From Myxococcota bacterium (GTDB lineage Bacteria > Myxococcota_A > Polyangia > Polyangiales > Polyangiaceae), in assembly GCA_963169915.1 (NCBI GenBank), contig CAUJEM010000091.1, forward strand, positions 62,001 through 126,000: a DNA stretch of 64,000 nt, written 5' to 3'. A model generated the notes under the pieces. That model was not told the origin of the DNA and did not search any database. It saw nothing but the letters and a program-made list of their open reading frames with translations. A program made the translations under genes and the position numbers. Shown here one piece after another: positions 1-9,581 of the stretch. Positions within the stretch are counted from its first letter, which is position 1, and the number at the start of each line of letters is the position of its first letter.

Positions 1-1488
1 GACGCCATGGAATTTCCTGGTTACGGCACGCGCGCGCTCGGGCGTGGCGGCGCGTGGGTGGCGAGCGCGGACGATCCGAGCGCCATCGGCGTGAATCCGG
101 CTGGGCTGGTGTTCCAGCCGAGCGCCGCGCTGGTGGGCTCCCACCTCGTGTTCACCAACATCTGTTACGAGCGGACGGGGCAGTTCGCCACGTACCCGAC
201 CACGGGGGGGGACGAGCAGTACCGCAATGTCTGCAACGAGAACACGCCCACGCCGCTGCCCAACGTGGCCGTCAATTTCCGCTTGGGAGACCGCTTCGCG
301 CTCGGCGTGGGCGTGGCGCCGCCCATGGTCTACGGCTCGCTCGAGTTCGCCCGGACGGTCCGCGCGCGCCCGGACGCGCCCAGCTCGCGCACGGTGCAGG
401 CGACGCCCGTGCGCTACCAGCTCCTCAACCAGGACGGCTTGCTGCTCAACCCGGCGGTGTCCTTCGCGGCGAAGCTCAGCTCCACCATCAGCGTCGGTGC
501 CAGCTTCATCTGGGGCCTGGGCACCATCAACGTCAGCAACGCCGCCATGGGCTTGCCCACCTGCACCATCACCGGCAGCCCAAGCAACCCCGTGTACGGC
601 CCGGACTGCCGGGACGATCACGCCGCGGATCTGCTGGCGGAGCTGCAGGTTCACGACTACTTCATCCCCGGCTTCATCGTCGGAGCGAAGGCGGCCGTGC
701 TCCCGTCGCTCGATCTCGGGCTCGCGGTGCGCGCGCAGCAGGCCTTCGACGGGCGAGGGGATGTCACGATCCGCGCCGGCTACTGGAGCGACCGCGGCAC
801 CGTCGGCAGCGCGCCGGTGACGCGCAGCGCGGACATCGGGGAAGATCTGGCGAGCTTTCGCCTCGAGCGGCCGCTGGAGGTCAACGTGGGGACGCGCTTT
901 CATTGGCTCCGAGGCGCAGGGCCCGTCGGCCCGGAGCCGGACACCCTGAACGACGACGTCTTCGACGTGGAGCTCGGCGTCAGCTACTCCAGAAACTCCG
1001 CCCATCGCGCCATCGAGGTGCGCTTCGACAACCAGCGCCGCATCCCCATCCAGGGCGCGGCGGGGGAGGTGCCGCCCATCGCGGACGTACCGCTCGAGCT
1101 GTCCGACAGCGTCGGGGTGCGCCTCGGCGGACACTACGTGATCCTCCCCGGGCAGATCCTAGTGCGCGCCGGCGGGTGGTTCGAGCCTGAGGTGCAGGCG
1201 CCGGAGTACCTCAACGTCGCGCTCTTCGGCACGCAGCGCCTCGGGCTCAGCGCCGGCGTGCAGGGGCGCTTCGGTGACTTCAACGTCGACCTCGGCTTCA
1301 TGCACGTCTTCGTGGCAGAGGCGGACAACGGCGGTAAAGGCAAGGCCAGGACCATCACCGGCAAGGTGCCGGACTTCAACAACCCAGATCCTTACACGCC
1401 GCCGTACCGCTCACCTTATCCTATCAACGGCGGCAAGCTGACGGGCGGCGCGGACATCGTCTCGCTCAGCGTCGGTTACGAGTTCTGA
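1..1488 (+). CDS. FadL/OmpP1-type outer-membrane transport protein (5' end outside window)
   Basis: The frame is open to the left edge; the first in-window ATG is at 7. The text just after it (ATRAL-like region, GRGGAWVASADDPSAI, NPAGL) is what FadL/OMPP1/TodX family proteins show right after their signal peptide, so the true start and signal peptide probably lie upstream of the window. About 495 residues are visible, with alternating hydrophobic beta-strand segments and a C-terminal aromatic residue (SVGYEF end), typical of a 14-strand barrel for hydrophobic compounds. Family assignment is by pattern; the substrate cannot be read from the sequence. Confidence 0.8.
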   Translation, partial: DAMEFPGYGTRALGRGGAWVASADDPSAIGVNPAGLVFQPSAALVGSHLVFTNICYERTGQFATYPTTGGDEQYRNVCNENTPTPLPNVAVNFRLGDRFALGVGVAPPMVYGSLEFARTVRARPDAPSSRTVQATPVRYQLLNQDGLLLNPAVSFAAKLSSTISVGASFIWGLGTINVSNAAMGLPTCTITGSPSNPVYGPDCRDDHAADLLAELQVHDYFIPGFIVGAKAAVLPSLDLGLAVRAQQAFDGRGDVTIRAGYWSDRGTVGSAPVTRSADIGEDLASFRLERPLEVNVGTRFHWLRGAGPVGPEPDTLNDDVFDVELGVSYSRNSAHRAIEVRFDNQRRIPIQGAAGEVPPIADVPLELSDSVGVRLGGHYVILPGQILVRAGGWFEPEVQAPEYLNVALFGTQRLGLSAGVQGRFGDFNVDLGFMHVFVAEADNGGKGKARTITGKVPDFNNPDPYTPPYRSPYPINGGKLTGGADIVSLSVGYEF

Positions 1489-1501
1489 GCCTGGCCGGCG
1501 A

Positions 1502-1529
1502 TTGCGGTGGCGTGGGCAGTGGCTAACAT
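1502..1529 (+). promoter_or_regulatory. Candidate trxB promoter, nearly leaderless
   Basis: TTGCGG at 1502-1507, 16-nt spacer and TAACAT at 1524-1529. The hexamer ends 9 nt before the trxB ATG, so the predicted transcript would have about 3 nt of leader. No Shine-Dalgarno sequence is seen. Confidence 0.45.
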
Positions 1530-1538
1530 CCTGCGACC

Positions 1539-2507
1539 ATGACCCAGCCCCGCCTCCACGACGTGCTCATCATCGGCTCCGGCCCCGCCGGGCTCACGGC
1601 CGCCATCTATGCGGCGCGAGCCAACCTCCGGCCTTACGTGGTGGAGGGCTTCAACGCCGGTGGGCTCATCGCGGGGGGGCAGCTCATGTTCACCACGGAG
1701 GTGGAGAACTACCCGGGCTTCCCAGAGGGGGTCACGGGCCAAGAGATGATGGCCAAGTTCCGGGAGCAGGCCGCGCGCCAGGGGGCGGAGCTGGAGACGG
1801 CGGACGTCCAGCGGGTGGACCTCAGCGAGCGGCCCTTCAAGGTCTGGGTGGGGGAGGACGAGGACGTGCTGCACCTCGCCAAGACGCTCATCATCGCCAC
1901 CGGCGCGCGCGCCAACTACGTCGGGCTGCCCAGCGAGGAGCAGCTCAAGAACAAGGGCGTGAGCGCCTGCGCGGTGTGCGACGGCGCGCTCTTCCGCAAC
2001 GAGGCGGTGGTGGTGGTGGGGGGCGGTGACACCGCGATGGAGGAGGCCATGTACTTGAGCGGGCTCTGTAGCTCCGTCACCCTCATCCATCGCCGCGCGG
2101 AGTTCCGCGCGAGCAAGGCGATGCAGGAGCGGGTCTTGGCGAACCCGAAGATCACGCTGCTGCGCGAGCACGTGGTCGCGGAGGTGCTGGATCCGGCACA
2201 GGACAAGGTCACGGCCGTGCGCGTACGACACGTGGACACCGGGGAGGAGCGGGTGCTGCCCTGCGCCGCGATGTTCGTGGCCATCGGGCACACCCCGATG
2301 ACGGAGCTGTTCAAGGGCCAGCTGGAGACGCACGACAACGGCTACCTGAAGGTGCGGCCCGGGAGCACGGCCACCAGCGTGCCCGGCGTGTTCGCCGCGG
2401 GAGACGTCGCGGACTTCACGTATCGCCAAGCCGTCACCGCCGCCGGCACGGGCTGCATGGCGGCGCTGGACGCCGAGCGCTGGCTCGCCGCGAACGGCGC
2501 GCACTGA
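1539..2507 (+). CDS. trxB: Thioredoxin reductase (NADPH)
   Basis: Flavoprotein that reduces thioredoxin with NADPH in the cytoplasm. At 322 aa it is the usual size. The N-terminal FAD-binding motif IIGSGPAGL is at about residues 8-16, the redox-active disulfide is C144-A-V-C147 followed by DG, the NADPH-binding GGGDTA is near residue 161, and the C-terminal FAD motif GVFAAGDVAD is near 285. The ATG at 1539 is chosen because a -10-like hexamer sits 9 nt upstream. The DNA-repair glycosylase gene follows after 22 nt on the same strand. Confidence 0.96.
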   Translation: MTQPRLHDVLIIGSGPAGLTAAIYAARANLRPYVVEGFNAGGLIAGGQLMFTTEVENYPGFPEGVTGQEMMAKFREQAARQGAELETADVQRVDLSERPFKVWVGEDEDVLHLAKTLIIATGARANYVGLPSEEQLKNKGVSACAVCDGALFRNEAVVVVGGGDTAMEEAMYLSGLCSSVTLIHRRAEFRASKAMQERVLANPKITLLREHVVAEVLDPAQDKVTAVRVRHVDTGEERVLPCAAMFVAIGHTPMTELFKGQLETHDNGYLKVRPGSTATSVPGVFAAGDVADFTYRQAVTAAGTGCMAALDAERWLAANGAH

Positions 2508-2529
2508 GCCCGCTGGGCGAGCCAGCAGC

Positions 2530-3405
2530 ATGAGCCACGCGGACGAGGCCCACCACGAGCTCTTGACGCTCTGCTCGGCGCTCGGCGCCCTGCTCGAGCT
2601 GCACCGCGCCACGGGCGCCAGCGGGCTCCCCAAGGCGACGGCCGAGCTGGCTCGTGAGCGAGGCTGGAGCGCGGAGCCGGTGGTGGTGCCCACCCAGCAG
2701 CGGGAGGAGGCCGCGGGCGGCCGTGGGGTCCAGGTGCCCGCGGCGCCGCTCCCCGCTGCGCCCGCTCGAGCGCCCTCGTCGCGCGTCCTGCTGGAGCCCA
2801 GCCTGCCCGTCGCAGTCCCGGCGACGCTCGAGGAGCGCTGGGCGCGGCTGAAGGCGCTGGAGGCCGCCGTGGCGGACTGTACCCGCTGCGCCCTCAGCCA
2901 GACGCGCACCCACACCGCCTTCAGCCGCGGCGACGGCAGCTCCGGGGTGTGCTTCGTCGGGGAGGGGCCGGGCGCGGAGGAGGACCGCCAAGGCGTCCCC
3001 TTCGTGGGTCCGGCGGGGCAGCTGCTCGACAAGATGATCGTCGCCATGGGCTTGAAGCCGAGCGAGGTGTACGTCTGCAACGTCGTCAAGTGCCGCCCAC
3101 CGGACAACCGCAAGCCTAGCCCCGCGGAGATCTCGGCCTGCCGAGGCTACCTGGAGGAGCAGCTCGCGCTCATGCAGCCGAAGGTCATCGTCGTGCTTGG
3201 GGCCACGGCGCTGGAGGGGCTGTTTGGGCGGTCCGAGAGCATCACGCGCGCCCGCGGCAATTGGCGGCTCTACCAGGGCATTCCGGTGATGCCGACCTTC
3301 CATCCGGCGTACCTGCTGAGGGTCCCGGCCGCCAAGCGTGACGCCTGGCAAGATCTGCAGGCCGTGGTGCAGCAGCTCGGGCGGACGCTCCCAGGGCGCG
3401 GATGA
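2530..3405 (+). CDS. Family 4 uracil-DNA glycosylase (Fe-S type)
   Basis: Base-excision repair enzyme that removes uracil from DNA. The C-terminal about 190 residues carry the family 4 signature: GEGPGAEED near 144, FVGPAGQLLD near 157, PTFHPAYLLR near 255, and four cysteines that would hold the [4Fe-4S] cluster (C117, C120, C188 and about C204). The first about 100 residues are an extra Ala/Pro-rich region not needed for catalysis; similar N-terminal extensions occur in homologues formerly named phage SPO1 DNA polymerase-related. It overlaps the next gene by 4 nt (ATGA). Confidence 0.92.
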   Translation: MSHADEAHHELLTLCSALGALLELHRATGASGLPKATAELARERGWSAEPVVVPTQQREEAAGGRGVQVPAAPLPAAPARAPSSRVLLEPSLPVAVPATLEERWARLKALEAAVADCTRCALSQTRTHTAFSRGDGSSGVCFVGEGPGAEEDRQGVPFVGPAGQLLDKMIVAMGLKPSEVYVCNVVKCRPPDNRKPSPAEISACRGYLEEQLALMQPKVIVVLGATALEGLFGRSESITRARGNWRLYQGIPVMPTFHPAYLLRVPAAKRDAWQDLQAVVQQLGRTLPGRG

Positions 3406-3842
3406 GCCGCGCGCGGCGCCTGCTGACGTGGACCCTGCGGCTCACGCTCGTGCTCGTGGGCAGCGGGCCGCTCTTGGTGTGGGCGCTGCGCGACGTGCCG
3501 CTCGTGGGGGGCGCTACGGCGCTGCTCGACGGCTGGTTTCAATATCAGTGTCACCGTGATCCGTCGCGGAGCGAGCGCTGGTTCGGCAGCTTCCTCCCCG
3601 TGTGCGATCGTTGCCTCGGCATCTACCTCGGCATGGGACTCGGCGCTCTGCTCGACCGACCGCGCCTCGAGGTGCGCTGGCTTCAGCTCTGGATGGGCGC
3701 GGCCGCGCTGGCCATGGTGCTGGACGTAGCCAGCGAGGCGGTGGGCCTACGCCCGCCCTGGGCCCCGCTGCGCCTCGTGACGGGGCTCGCGCTGGCGTTC
3801 CCCGTCGGCCCCGCGTTGCTGCGCCTCGTACGCGGGGACTGA
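3402..3842 (+). CDS. DUF2085 family small membrane protein
   Basis: 146 aa with three or four hydrophobic segments. The central motif CHRDPSRSERWFG, followed by LPVCDRCLGIYLG, is the hallmark of DUF2085 proteins (a C-H and C-x2-C set that may bind metal or heme). Function of the family is unknown. Translationally coupled to the uracil-DNA glycosylase gene by an ATGA overlap. Confidence 0.8.
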   Translation: MSRARRLLTWTLRLTLVLVGSGPLLVWALRDVPLVGGATALLDGWFQYQCHRDPSRSERWFGSFLPVCDRCLGIYLGMGLGALLDRPRLEVRWLQLWMGAAALAMVLDVASEAVGLRPPWAPLRLVTGLALAFPVGPALLRLVRGD

Positions 3843-3850
3843 GCGCCCAC

Positions 3851-3868
3851 CGCGGCGGCTGCGCCGCG
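3851..3868. terminator. GC hairpin between convergent genes
   Basis: A 7-bp inverted repeat (CGCGGCG / CGCCGCG, 4-nt loop) lies between the convergent ends of the DUF2085 gene and the minus-strand gene ending at 3878. There is no T-tract, so terminator function is only a candidate. Confidence 0.3.
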
Positions 3869-3877
3869 CAGGCGAGC

Positions 3878-5587
3878 TCAGAAGCTGTAGAGCCCGCCGA
3901 TGGAGGGCTGCACCACCAAGCCCGTGGTGGGCAGCATGTACATGAGGTTGAGGTTGAGCTGCGCGCCCATGTTGGGGCTGACCATGTACTGCGCGCCGCC
4001 GCCCGCCGTCAGGAAGCCTTGGCCAAGCTTGCGGTAAGCGTCGAGGGTCACGGCGCGCCCCAGGCGCGTCTCCTTGGAGCTCTGACAGTCTTGGACGGTC
4101 CCGCTCGTGGGGTTGGTGCAGTCGATCGCCCTCACCTCCAGCATGGCGTCCACCTGCGCGAGGCCGCCGCCGAGGTGCACGTAGGGGCGGAAGGGCGCGC
4201 TCGTGCCGAGCGGGAAGTAGGTGGCGCGTGGCTCGAAATGGAGCGGGAGGAAGGAGGTGCCGCCGGAGGCCGGGCCGCCGTTGAAGGCGAAGCCGACGCG
4301 CACGCCTGCGCCGAGCTTCCCGTCGAGCAGCAGGCGATCGTAGCTGAGCATGAGGCGCATCGTCCCGGGGGCGGCGCCCCCGGCGATGGACCCGCCGTTC
4401 CCCTTCTGGACCCGCCCGCTGTACTGCTTCTCCGTGCCGGAGGCGAAGCAGGCGTAGCCGTCGGCCTGGCTCGCCTTGGAGCAGACGTCCTCGCCGCTGA
4501 GGAAGGCGACGTCCAAGCCGAAGTGCAGGCCGATGAGGTTCTTTCCGGCCGCGTTCTTCGACTCACACACGCCGCTCACGCAGGCCTGGCCCGAGGCGCA
4601 GTCCGAGTCGGCCTCGCAGGAGGTGGCCTCCTCGCACTGTCCGTTCGTGCACTGCAGCCCACTCGAGCATTCCTGCGTGCTGGAGCAGCTATCGCCCCAC
4701 TTCTTGTCGCCACGGGTGCCGCAGCCCGGCAGATCCGGCGGGCACTCCTCCGGGGCGGCGCAGCGCTCCTCCGGATCTCGGTCTGGGAACGAGGGAGCCT
4801 CCTCCTGCTCCTCCGGGACGATCTTGAAGCTGATGGGGCGGCTCTTCGTGCCGAGGGAGTCCACCACCTCACCGGCCTTGTCCTTGCCTCGGACGTAGAC
4901 CTTCACCTCGCCGGCGATGGCGGTGTCCGCGCACGGGATGAGGGCCTGGAAGCTCTCCCCGCGCTTCTTCATCTTCAGCGTCTTCCACTCCGTCTCGCCG
5001 AAGGGCTTGTAGCGGAGCTCCGCGCTCGCGACGTCCTCGTCGGAGGTGCACGCCACCGGGATGGGGTACCCGGTCTGGATGGTGCGGCTCTCCGGGGTGC
5101 ACGTCATGCTGCCCGGCGCGCCGTCCTCTCCGCTCTCCGTGCCGTTGGAGGGCGGGGAGGAGGGCTTGTCCGTGCTACCACCGCCCCCCGACGAGGAGCC
5201 GCTGCTGCTGCCGCCGCCTCCCGCGGCCTCGAAGGCGCTCTTCGCTTCGGCGGAGGCGAGATCGGCGTCCAGCTTGACGTTGGGATCCGTGGCGACGGCG
5301 GTGGCGAAGGCGTCCTGCGCGCCCTTCATGTCACCCTTGCCGCTGCGCACGAGCCCCACGTACATCCACGCCCTCCCCAGCACCTCCGGGCTGCACTTGT
5401 CCTCACAAGCCTTGATGGTCCCGAGCAGCACGTCCTCCGCCTTCTTGAAGTCCGTGGCGAGGTAGTGCGTGTTGATGGCCTCGTCGATCTTCTTGGAGGC
5501 GGCGTTGTCTCGAGGTGCCGCGAGCGCGACGGAGGCGACCAGAGAGACCGAACAGAGGACGGGGAGCTTGAGGAAACGGCGGGACAC
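3878..5587 (-). CDS. Secreted Cys-rich protein with C-terminal outer-membrane beta-barrel
   Basis: 569 aa, not a named family. Order seen: signal peptide (residues 1-24, VASVALAAPRD), a helical TPR-like segment to about 110, a Gly/Ser linker, an Ig-like stretch at about 155-265 (ASAELRYKPFGETEWKTL), a Cys-rich patch at about 290-345 with CSSTQECSSGLQC-type spacing as in myxobacterial Dickkopf-like repeats, then amphipathic strands ending in GGLYSF, the C-terminal aromatic expected of an outer-membrane barrel. The GTG start has GGAGG 8 nt upstream. I infer an outer-membrane protein with a periplasmic or surface head; function unknown. Confidence 0.75.
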   Translation of the reverse strand: MSRRFLKLPVLCSVSLVASVALAAPRDNAASKKIDEAINTHYLATDFKKAEDVLLGTIKACEDKCSPEVLGRAWMYVGLVRSGKGDMKGAQDAFATAVATDPNVKLDADLASAEAKSAFEAAGGGGSSSGSSSGGGGSTDKPSSPPSNGTESGEDGAPGSMTCTPESRTIQTGYPIPVACTSDEDVASAELRYKPFGETEWKTLKMKKRGESFQALIPCADTAIAGEVKVYVRGKDKAGEVVDSLGTKSRPISFKIVPEEQEEAPSFPDRDPEERCAAPEECPPDLPGCGTRGDKKWGDSCSSTQECSSGLQCTNGQCEEATSCEADSDCASGQACVSGVCESKNAAGKNLIGLHFGLDVAFLSGEDVCSKASQADGYACFASGTEKQYSGRVQKGNGGSIAGGAAPGTMRLMLSYDRLLLDGKLGAGVRVGFAFNGGPASGGTSFLPLHFEPRATYFPLGTSAPFRPYVHLGGGLAQVDAMLEVRAIDCTNPTSGTVQDCQSSKETRLGRAVTLDAYRKLGQGFLTAGGGAQYMVSPNMGAQLNLNLMYMLPTTGLVVQPSIGGLYSF

Positions 5588-5695
5588 GGATCGAGCCTCC
5601 AGCGATGAGGTAGCGGGCGCGGTAGTACTGAGCGGGGCGACGGACCACCTCGGCAGGGGGTGGCGTAAACAAGGGCTCGGGCCGTGGGCCCTGGA

Positions 5696-6846
<1,151 letters not shown>

Positions 6847-6850
<4 letters not shown>

Positions 6851-7188
6851 CGGCCCGCTCCGCGGTGGGCGTCACGCGCGATGCGGATGGCCTTCTCCGA
6901 GAATTCGGCGCTGGTGGAGGCGAGATCGATCGCGTCCCCGTAGTCCGCCTCGGCGGCCTCCGTCCGCGCCTTCTCGAGGTGTTGCTTCGCGGAGTAGTAC
7001 TCGTACGGCGCATACTGCTCCGCCCCGAGTGACTCCGCCTCCTCGAACTTGTTGGCCGCCGAGCTGACCTCCACCGCGTAGATGGTGTTGCCACAGCCCG
7101 TCAAACCAGCGAAGGCCAGGCACAAAGCCAGGCTCCGCCAAGCTGCGTGGATGGATTGTGCTTCTGGCCGTATGCGAATTCGCGCCAT
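6847..7188 (-). CDS. DUF4398-type lipoprotein
   Basis: About 113 aa from the ATG at 7188. A signal peptide ends in the lipobox LTGC, followed by a helical domain with the YAPYEYYSAKQHLEKARTEA pattern of DUF4398 proteins. A GTG at 7206 is in frame, but it overlaps the predicted -10 element, so the ATG is preferred. It forms a two-gene operon with the OmpA/TSP3 gene; such pairs are common in Myxococcota and suggest a joint role at the outer membrane or peptidoglycan. Exact function unknown. Confidence 0.82.
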
Positions 7189-7204
7189 GAGACCGACGGG
7201 CGAC

Positions 7205-7234
7205 ACCGTAACAAGCGCATCACGAGCGCGTCAA
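7205..7234 (-). promoter_or_regulatory. Promoter of the DUF4398-OmpA operon
   Basis: On the minus strand: TTGACG (7229-7234), 18-nt spacer, TACGGT (7205-7210). The same -10 and spacing occur at the nuo promoter. The ATG lies 16 nt beyond the -10 hexamer. Confidence 0.55.
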
Positions 7235-7363
7235 CAACGACGGGCACGCCAGCCCTACCGAAGCTCCTGGGCCCGCGTAGAAAATTCTTGTGGTGCCGTC
7301 TCGAGGCGAGTCATCCCCCCACCGGCGCCTGCCCGGGAACGGGTAGGGCGAGAGCGAGGGCGG

Positions 7364-8014
7364 CTAGAGGCGCCGGAACAGACCCACCACCTTGCCGAGC
7401 AGCATAGTGGGCTTGAAGTCGGAGGCGCGCACCAGGATGGGCGCCATCTGGGCGTTGGCCGGCTGAAAGCGGATGTAGTCCTTCTCCGGGAAGTAGTACT
7501 TCACGGTCGCCTCATCCCCAATCAACGCGACGACGATCTCGCCGCGCTCGGCGCTGGCTTGGCTCCGCACGAAGATGTAGTCCCCGCTGAGGATCCCGGC
7601 CTCGATCATGGAGTCCCCGGTGACGCGCAGGCCGAAGACGTCCCGCCCTCCTCGGACGAGCATCTTGTCGACCCGCACGGTGTCCACCACGTTCTGCTCC
7701 GCCAACAGCGGCAGCCCCGCCGCCACCCGTCCAAGTACTGGAATTTCTATGAGATCTGCGTCGTTCTCCGGGCTGGGGGAGGGCACCTCGGGGGGCTGGG
7801 CCTGACCCACGAGCTTGAGCGCACGGCTCTTCATGTCCTCTCGGGTGAGGTAGCCCTTGCGCTCGAGCGCGCGGAGGTGGTCATTGACCCCGTTGGTGGA
7901 GCGAATGCCCATGTACTCGCCAATTTCTCGGAGGGTCGGGGGATAGCCGCGCTCTTCGATGGACTGGCGGATGAAATCTAGCGTCTGCTCTTGGCGCTTG
8001 GTGAGCCCTTGCAT
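7364..8014 (-). CDS. lexA: LexA SOS repressor
   Basis: 216 aa. A winged helix-turn-helix DNA-binding domain at 1-65 ([35 protein letters not shown]) and a C-terminal autoprotease of the S24 family. The self-cleavage site is A99-G100; the catalytic dyad is S135 (GDSM) and K172, 37 residues apart as in E. coli LexA (S119/K156). It represses DNA-damage genes until RecA filaments trigger cleavage. It probably represses itself, since a LexA-like box lies inside its promoter. Confidence 0.97.
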   Translation of the reverse strand: MQGLTKRQEQTLDFIRQSIEERGYPPTLREIGEYMGIRSTNGVNDHLRALERKGYLTREDMKSRALKLVGQAQPPEVPSPSPENDADLIEIPVLGRVAAGLPLLAEQNVVDTVRVDKMLVRGGRDVFGLRVTGDSMIEAGILSGDYIFVRSQASAERGEIVVALIGDEATVKYYFPEKDYIRFQPANAQMAPILVRASDFKPTMLLGKVVGLFRRL

Positions 8015-8023
8015 GATGTGAAA

Positions 8024-8052
8024 AGGCTACTGAACGGGTGTCAGGCCGTCAA
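8024..8052 (-). promoter_or_regulatory. lexA promoter
   Basis: Minus strand: TTGACG (8047-8052), 17-nt spacer, TAGCCT (8024-8029), then 9 nt to the ATG at 8014. The predicted leader is about 3 nt and no Shine-Dalgarno is present. Confidence 0.65.
8030..8044. promoter_or_regulatory. Candidate LexA operator
   Basis: CTGACACCCGTTCAG on the minus strand (CTGA-N7-TCAG) fills the spacer between -35 and -10. The CACCCGTTCAG part agrees with the right half of the Myxococcus xanthus LexA box as I recall it (CTRHAMRYBYGTTCAGS); the left half fits poorly. Autoregulation is inferred from position. Confidence 0.6.
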
Positions 8053-8105
8053 ATTATCGGCGAGCAATTGAGTTGACAGGCAGCAAAACCCCTGAATTTC
8101 CCGGC

Positions 8106-8570
8106 TCAGAACTTTCCGCTGATCGACAGGAAGGTCAGCTTGTCGTTCGTCTCCCGCAGCCGCTGGGTGAGCATCTGCACCACGGCCCAGAGCACCTCGT
8201 AGGCCAGCGCTTTGTGCATGAACAGCAGATCGTCGAAGGCGTCCTTGGTCAGCGCCAGCAGCCGACAGCGCTCGTGGACCCTGGCGTCCGCCGAGCGCGG
8301 GGACTCGTCGAGGAGGGCCATTTCTCCAAAGACCTGCCCAGGGCCGAGGACCGCCAGCGCCTCCTCACCCATCCCAGGGACCTCTCGGCTGATGCGCACC
8401 TTGCCTTCGAGGATGAGGTAGAGTTTGTCCCCCACGTCCCCGTGCTTGAAGATGGTGGTGCCCAGGCCGTGGCTCTCCTCGGTGGTCACCTTCGCGATGA
8501 GCTCCAGCGCCTCCGGGCGGAGGCCGGAGAACAGCTGGATGCCGCTGAGCCGTTCGGCGCGATCCATCAT
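8106..8570 (-). CDS. Stand-alone cyclic-nucleotide-binding domain protein
   Basis: 154 aa, almost entirely one Crp-type cNMP-binding beta-roll (LFSGLRPEALELIA, GDVGDKLYLILEGKVRIS, GQVFGEMALLDESPRSADAR) followed by one C-terminal helix. There is no helix-turn-helix, so it is not a Crp/Fnr regulator by itself. FGEMALLDESPRSA matches the phosphate-binding cassette. Function beyond ligand sensing is unknown. The ATG pair at 8570/8567 lies just after a TAGGCT hexamer. Confidence 0.85.
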   Translation of the reverse strand: MMDRAERLSGIQLFSGLRPEALELIAKVTTEESHGLGTTIFKHGDVGDKLYLILEGKVRISREVPGMGEEALAVLGPGQVFGEMALLDESPRSADARVHERCRLLALTKDAFDDLLFMHKALAYEVLWAVVQMLTQRLRETNDKLTFLSISGKF

Positions 8571-8579
8571 GCCACCAGC

Positions 8580-8585
8580 AGCCTA
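8580..8585 (-). promoter_or_regulatory. -10-like hexamer of the cNMP-binding gene
   Basis: TAGGCT on the minus strand ends 9 nt before the ATG at 8570. No convincing -35 or Shine-Dalgarno is seen; the inference rests on spacing shared with other genes in the window. Confidence 0.4.
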
Positions 8586-8672
8586 ACACCGCCCCTCCAC
8601 GGGGGCGAAGTAGTGCGCGAGGCGGCGCGCGGGCCGAGTCGCGTCACGGGCGGTGCTCCCGCGCGGGGGAGG

Positions 8673-9569
8673 TCAGCGGTTGAAGCGCACGGTGAACGGC
8701 GGCGTCGTCTTGGCGACGGGCTGCCCGGAGGCGTCCAAGCCCGGCTGGTATTTCATCCGTAGCGCGCACTGTCGAGCGAGCGCACCAAAGCCGTGCCCGG
8801 CGGGATCGCTGAGGATGGTCACCTTGCTGGGGCGTCCGTCGGGGCCGACCGTGACCGCCAGCCGCACGACGGCGTGATCGATCTGGGCCATGTCCGCTTC
8901 GGCCGGGAACCCACAGTTCCAGTTCGTGGAGGCGGGGCGGGCGGTCCGGCTCAGATCCCGCGTGGGCGTGGGGGGGGGCTTGGCGGGCGGGGCCACCACG
9001 GGGCTGCCGCTGGCGCGCGCCGCCGGTGAGCTCACTGCGGTCTTCGAGGTCCCCGCGGCGGCGGTGGTGCCCCCGGCGAAGCGCTCTCCGGTGCCGCTCA
9101 GGAACCCGTCGCCGCTGAGATCCACGGGCTCGCTCGGATCGGGCTCACTCGTGAGCACCTTGCCGGCCTCCGCCGCGGCGGGGACGCCCGCCGGAGGTGG
9201 TGTGGGGCCCGCTTTGGGAGGTGCGGCAGGCGGCGGCGCGGCGGGAGGGGGTGTGGGCTCGGCGGGAGGGGTGGGGGGCGCCGGCTCCGGCTCGGGGGGC
9301 GGTGGAGGAGGGGGAGCCTCGGGCTCCGTGGAGACGTCGATGGTCTGCGTGAGCTCTCCGACGATGAGGGTGCGCGCCCGCTCGGCGAAGAGCCGAAGCT
9401 CCGAGACCTGCGTCGCTGCGCCCAGGCCCAAGGCGAGGTGGAGCGCGAGCCCTCCTGCGGCCCCGACGAGCAGCCGGCGGCCCGACTCCGCGCCGCCGAG
9501 CGCCTGAACGGCGTCGAGCGGCATCCGGCCCGGGGGGGCCGTCCAAGCAGGCGACGAGGAGCTGCTCAC
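8673..9569 (-). CDS. TonB-family energy transducer
   Basis: 298 aa: one membrane segment at about 30-55, a long Pro/Glu/Ala-rich periplasmic linker at about 80-200, and a C-terminal TonB-type domain (VVRLAVTVGPDGRPSKVTIL, CALRMKYQPGLDASGQPVAKTTPPFTVRF). Such proteins carry proton-motive energy from an ExbB/ExbD complex to the outer membrane. The GTG start at 9569 lies 12 nt after exbD in the exbB-exbD-tonB operon. Which receptor it serves is not visible here. Confidence 0.88.
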   Translation of the reverse strand: MSSSSSPAWTAPPGRMPLDAVQALGGAESGRRLLVGAAGGLALHLALGLGAATQVSELRLFAERARTLIVGELTQTIDVSTEPEAPPPPPPPEPEPAPPTPPAEPTPPPAAPPPAAPPKAGPTPPPAGVPAAAEAGKVLTSEPDPSEPVDLSGDGFLSGTGERFAGGTTAAAGTSKTAVSSPAARASGSPVVAPPAKPPPTPTRDLSRTARPASTNWNCGFPAEADMAQIDHAVVRLAVTVGPDGRPSKVTILSDPAGHGFGALARQCALRMKYQPGLDASGQPVAKTTPPFTVRFNR

Positions 9570-9581
9570 GCGGTCCAGGGC

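Noticed and set aside
3602-5608. Long plus-strand frame opposite the Cys-rich barrel protein
   Set aside because: Low-complexity Arg/Ala/Gly text with no motif; the minus strand has a signal peptide, Cys-rich patch and barrel end.
8106-8570. Crp/Fnr-type transcription regulator
   Set aside because: Only the cyclic-nucleotide-binding domain is present; there is no helix-turn-helix.
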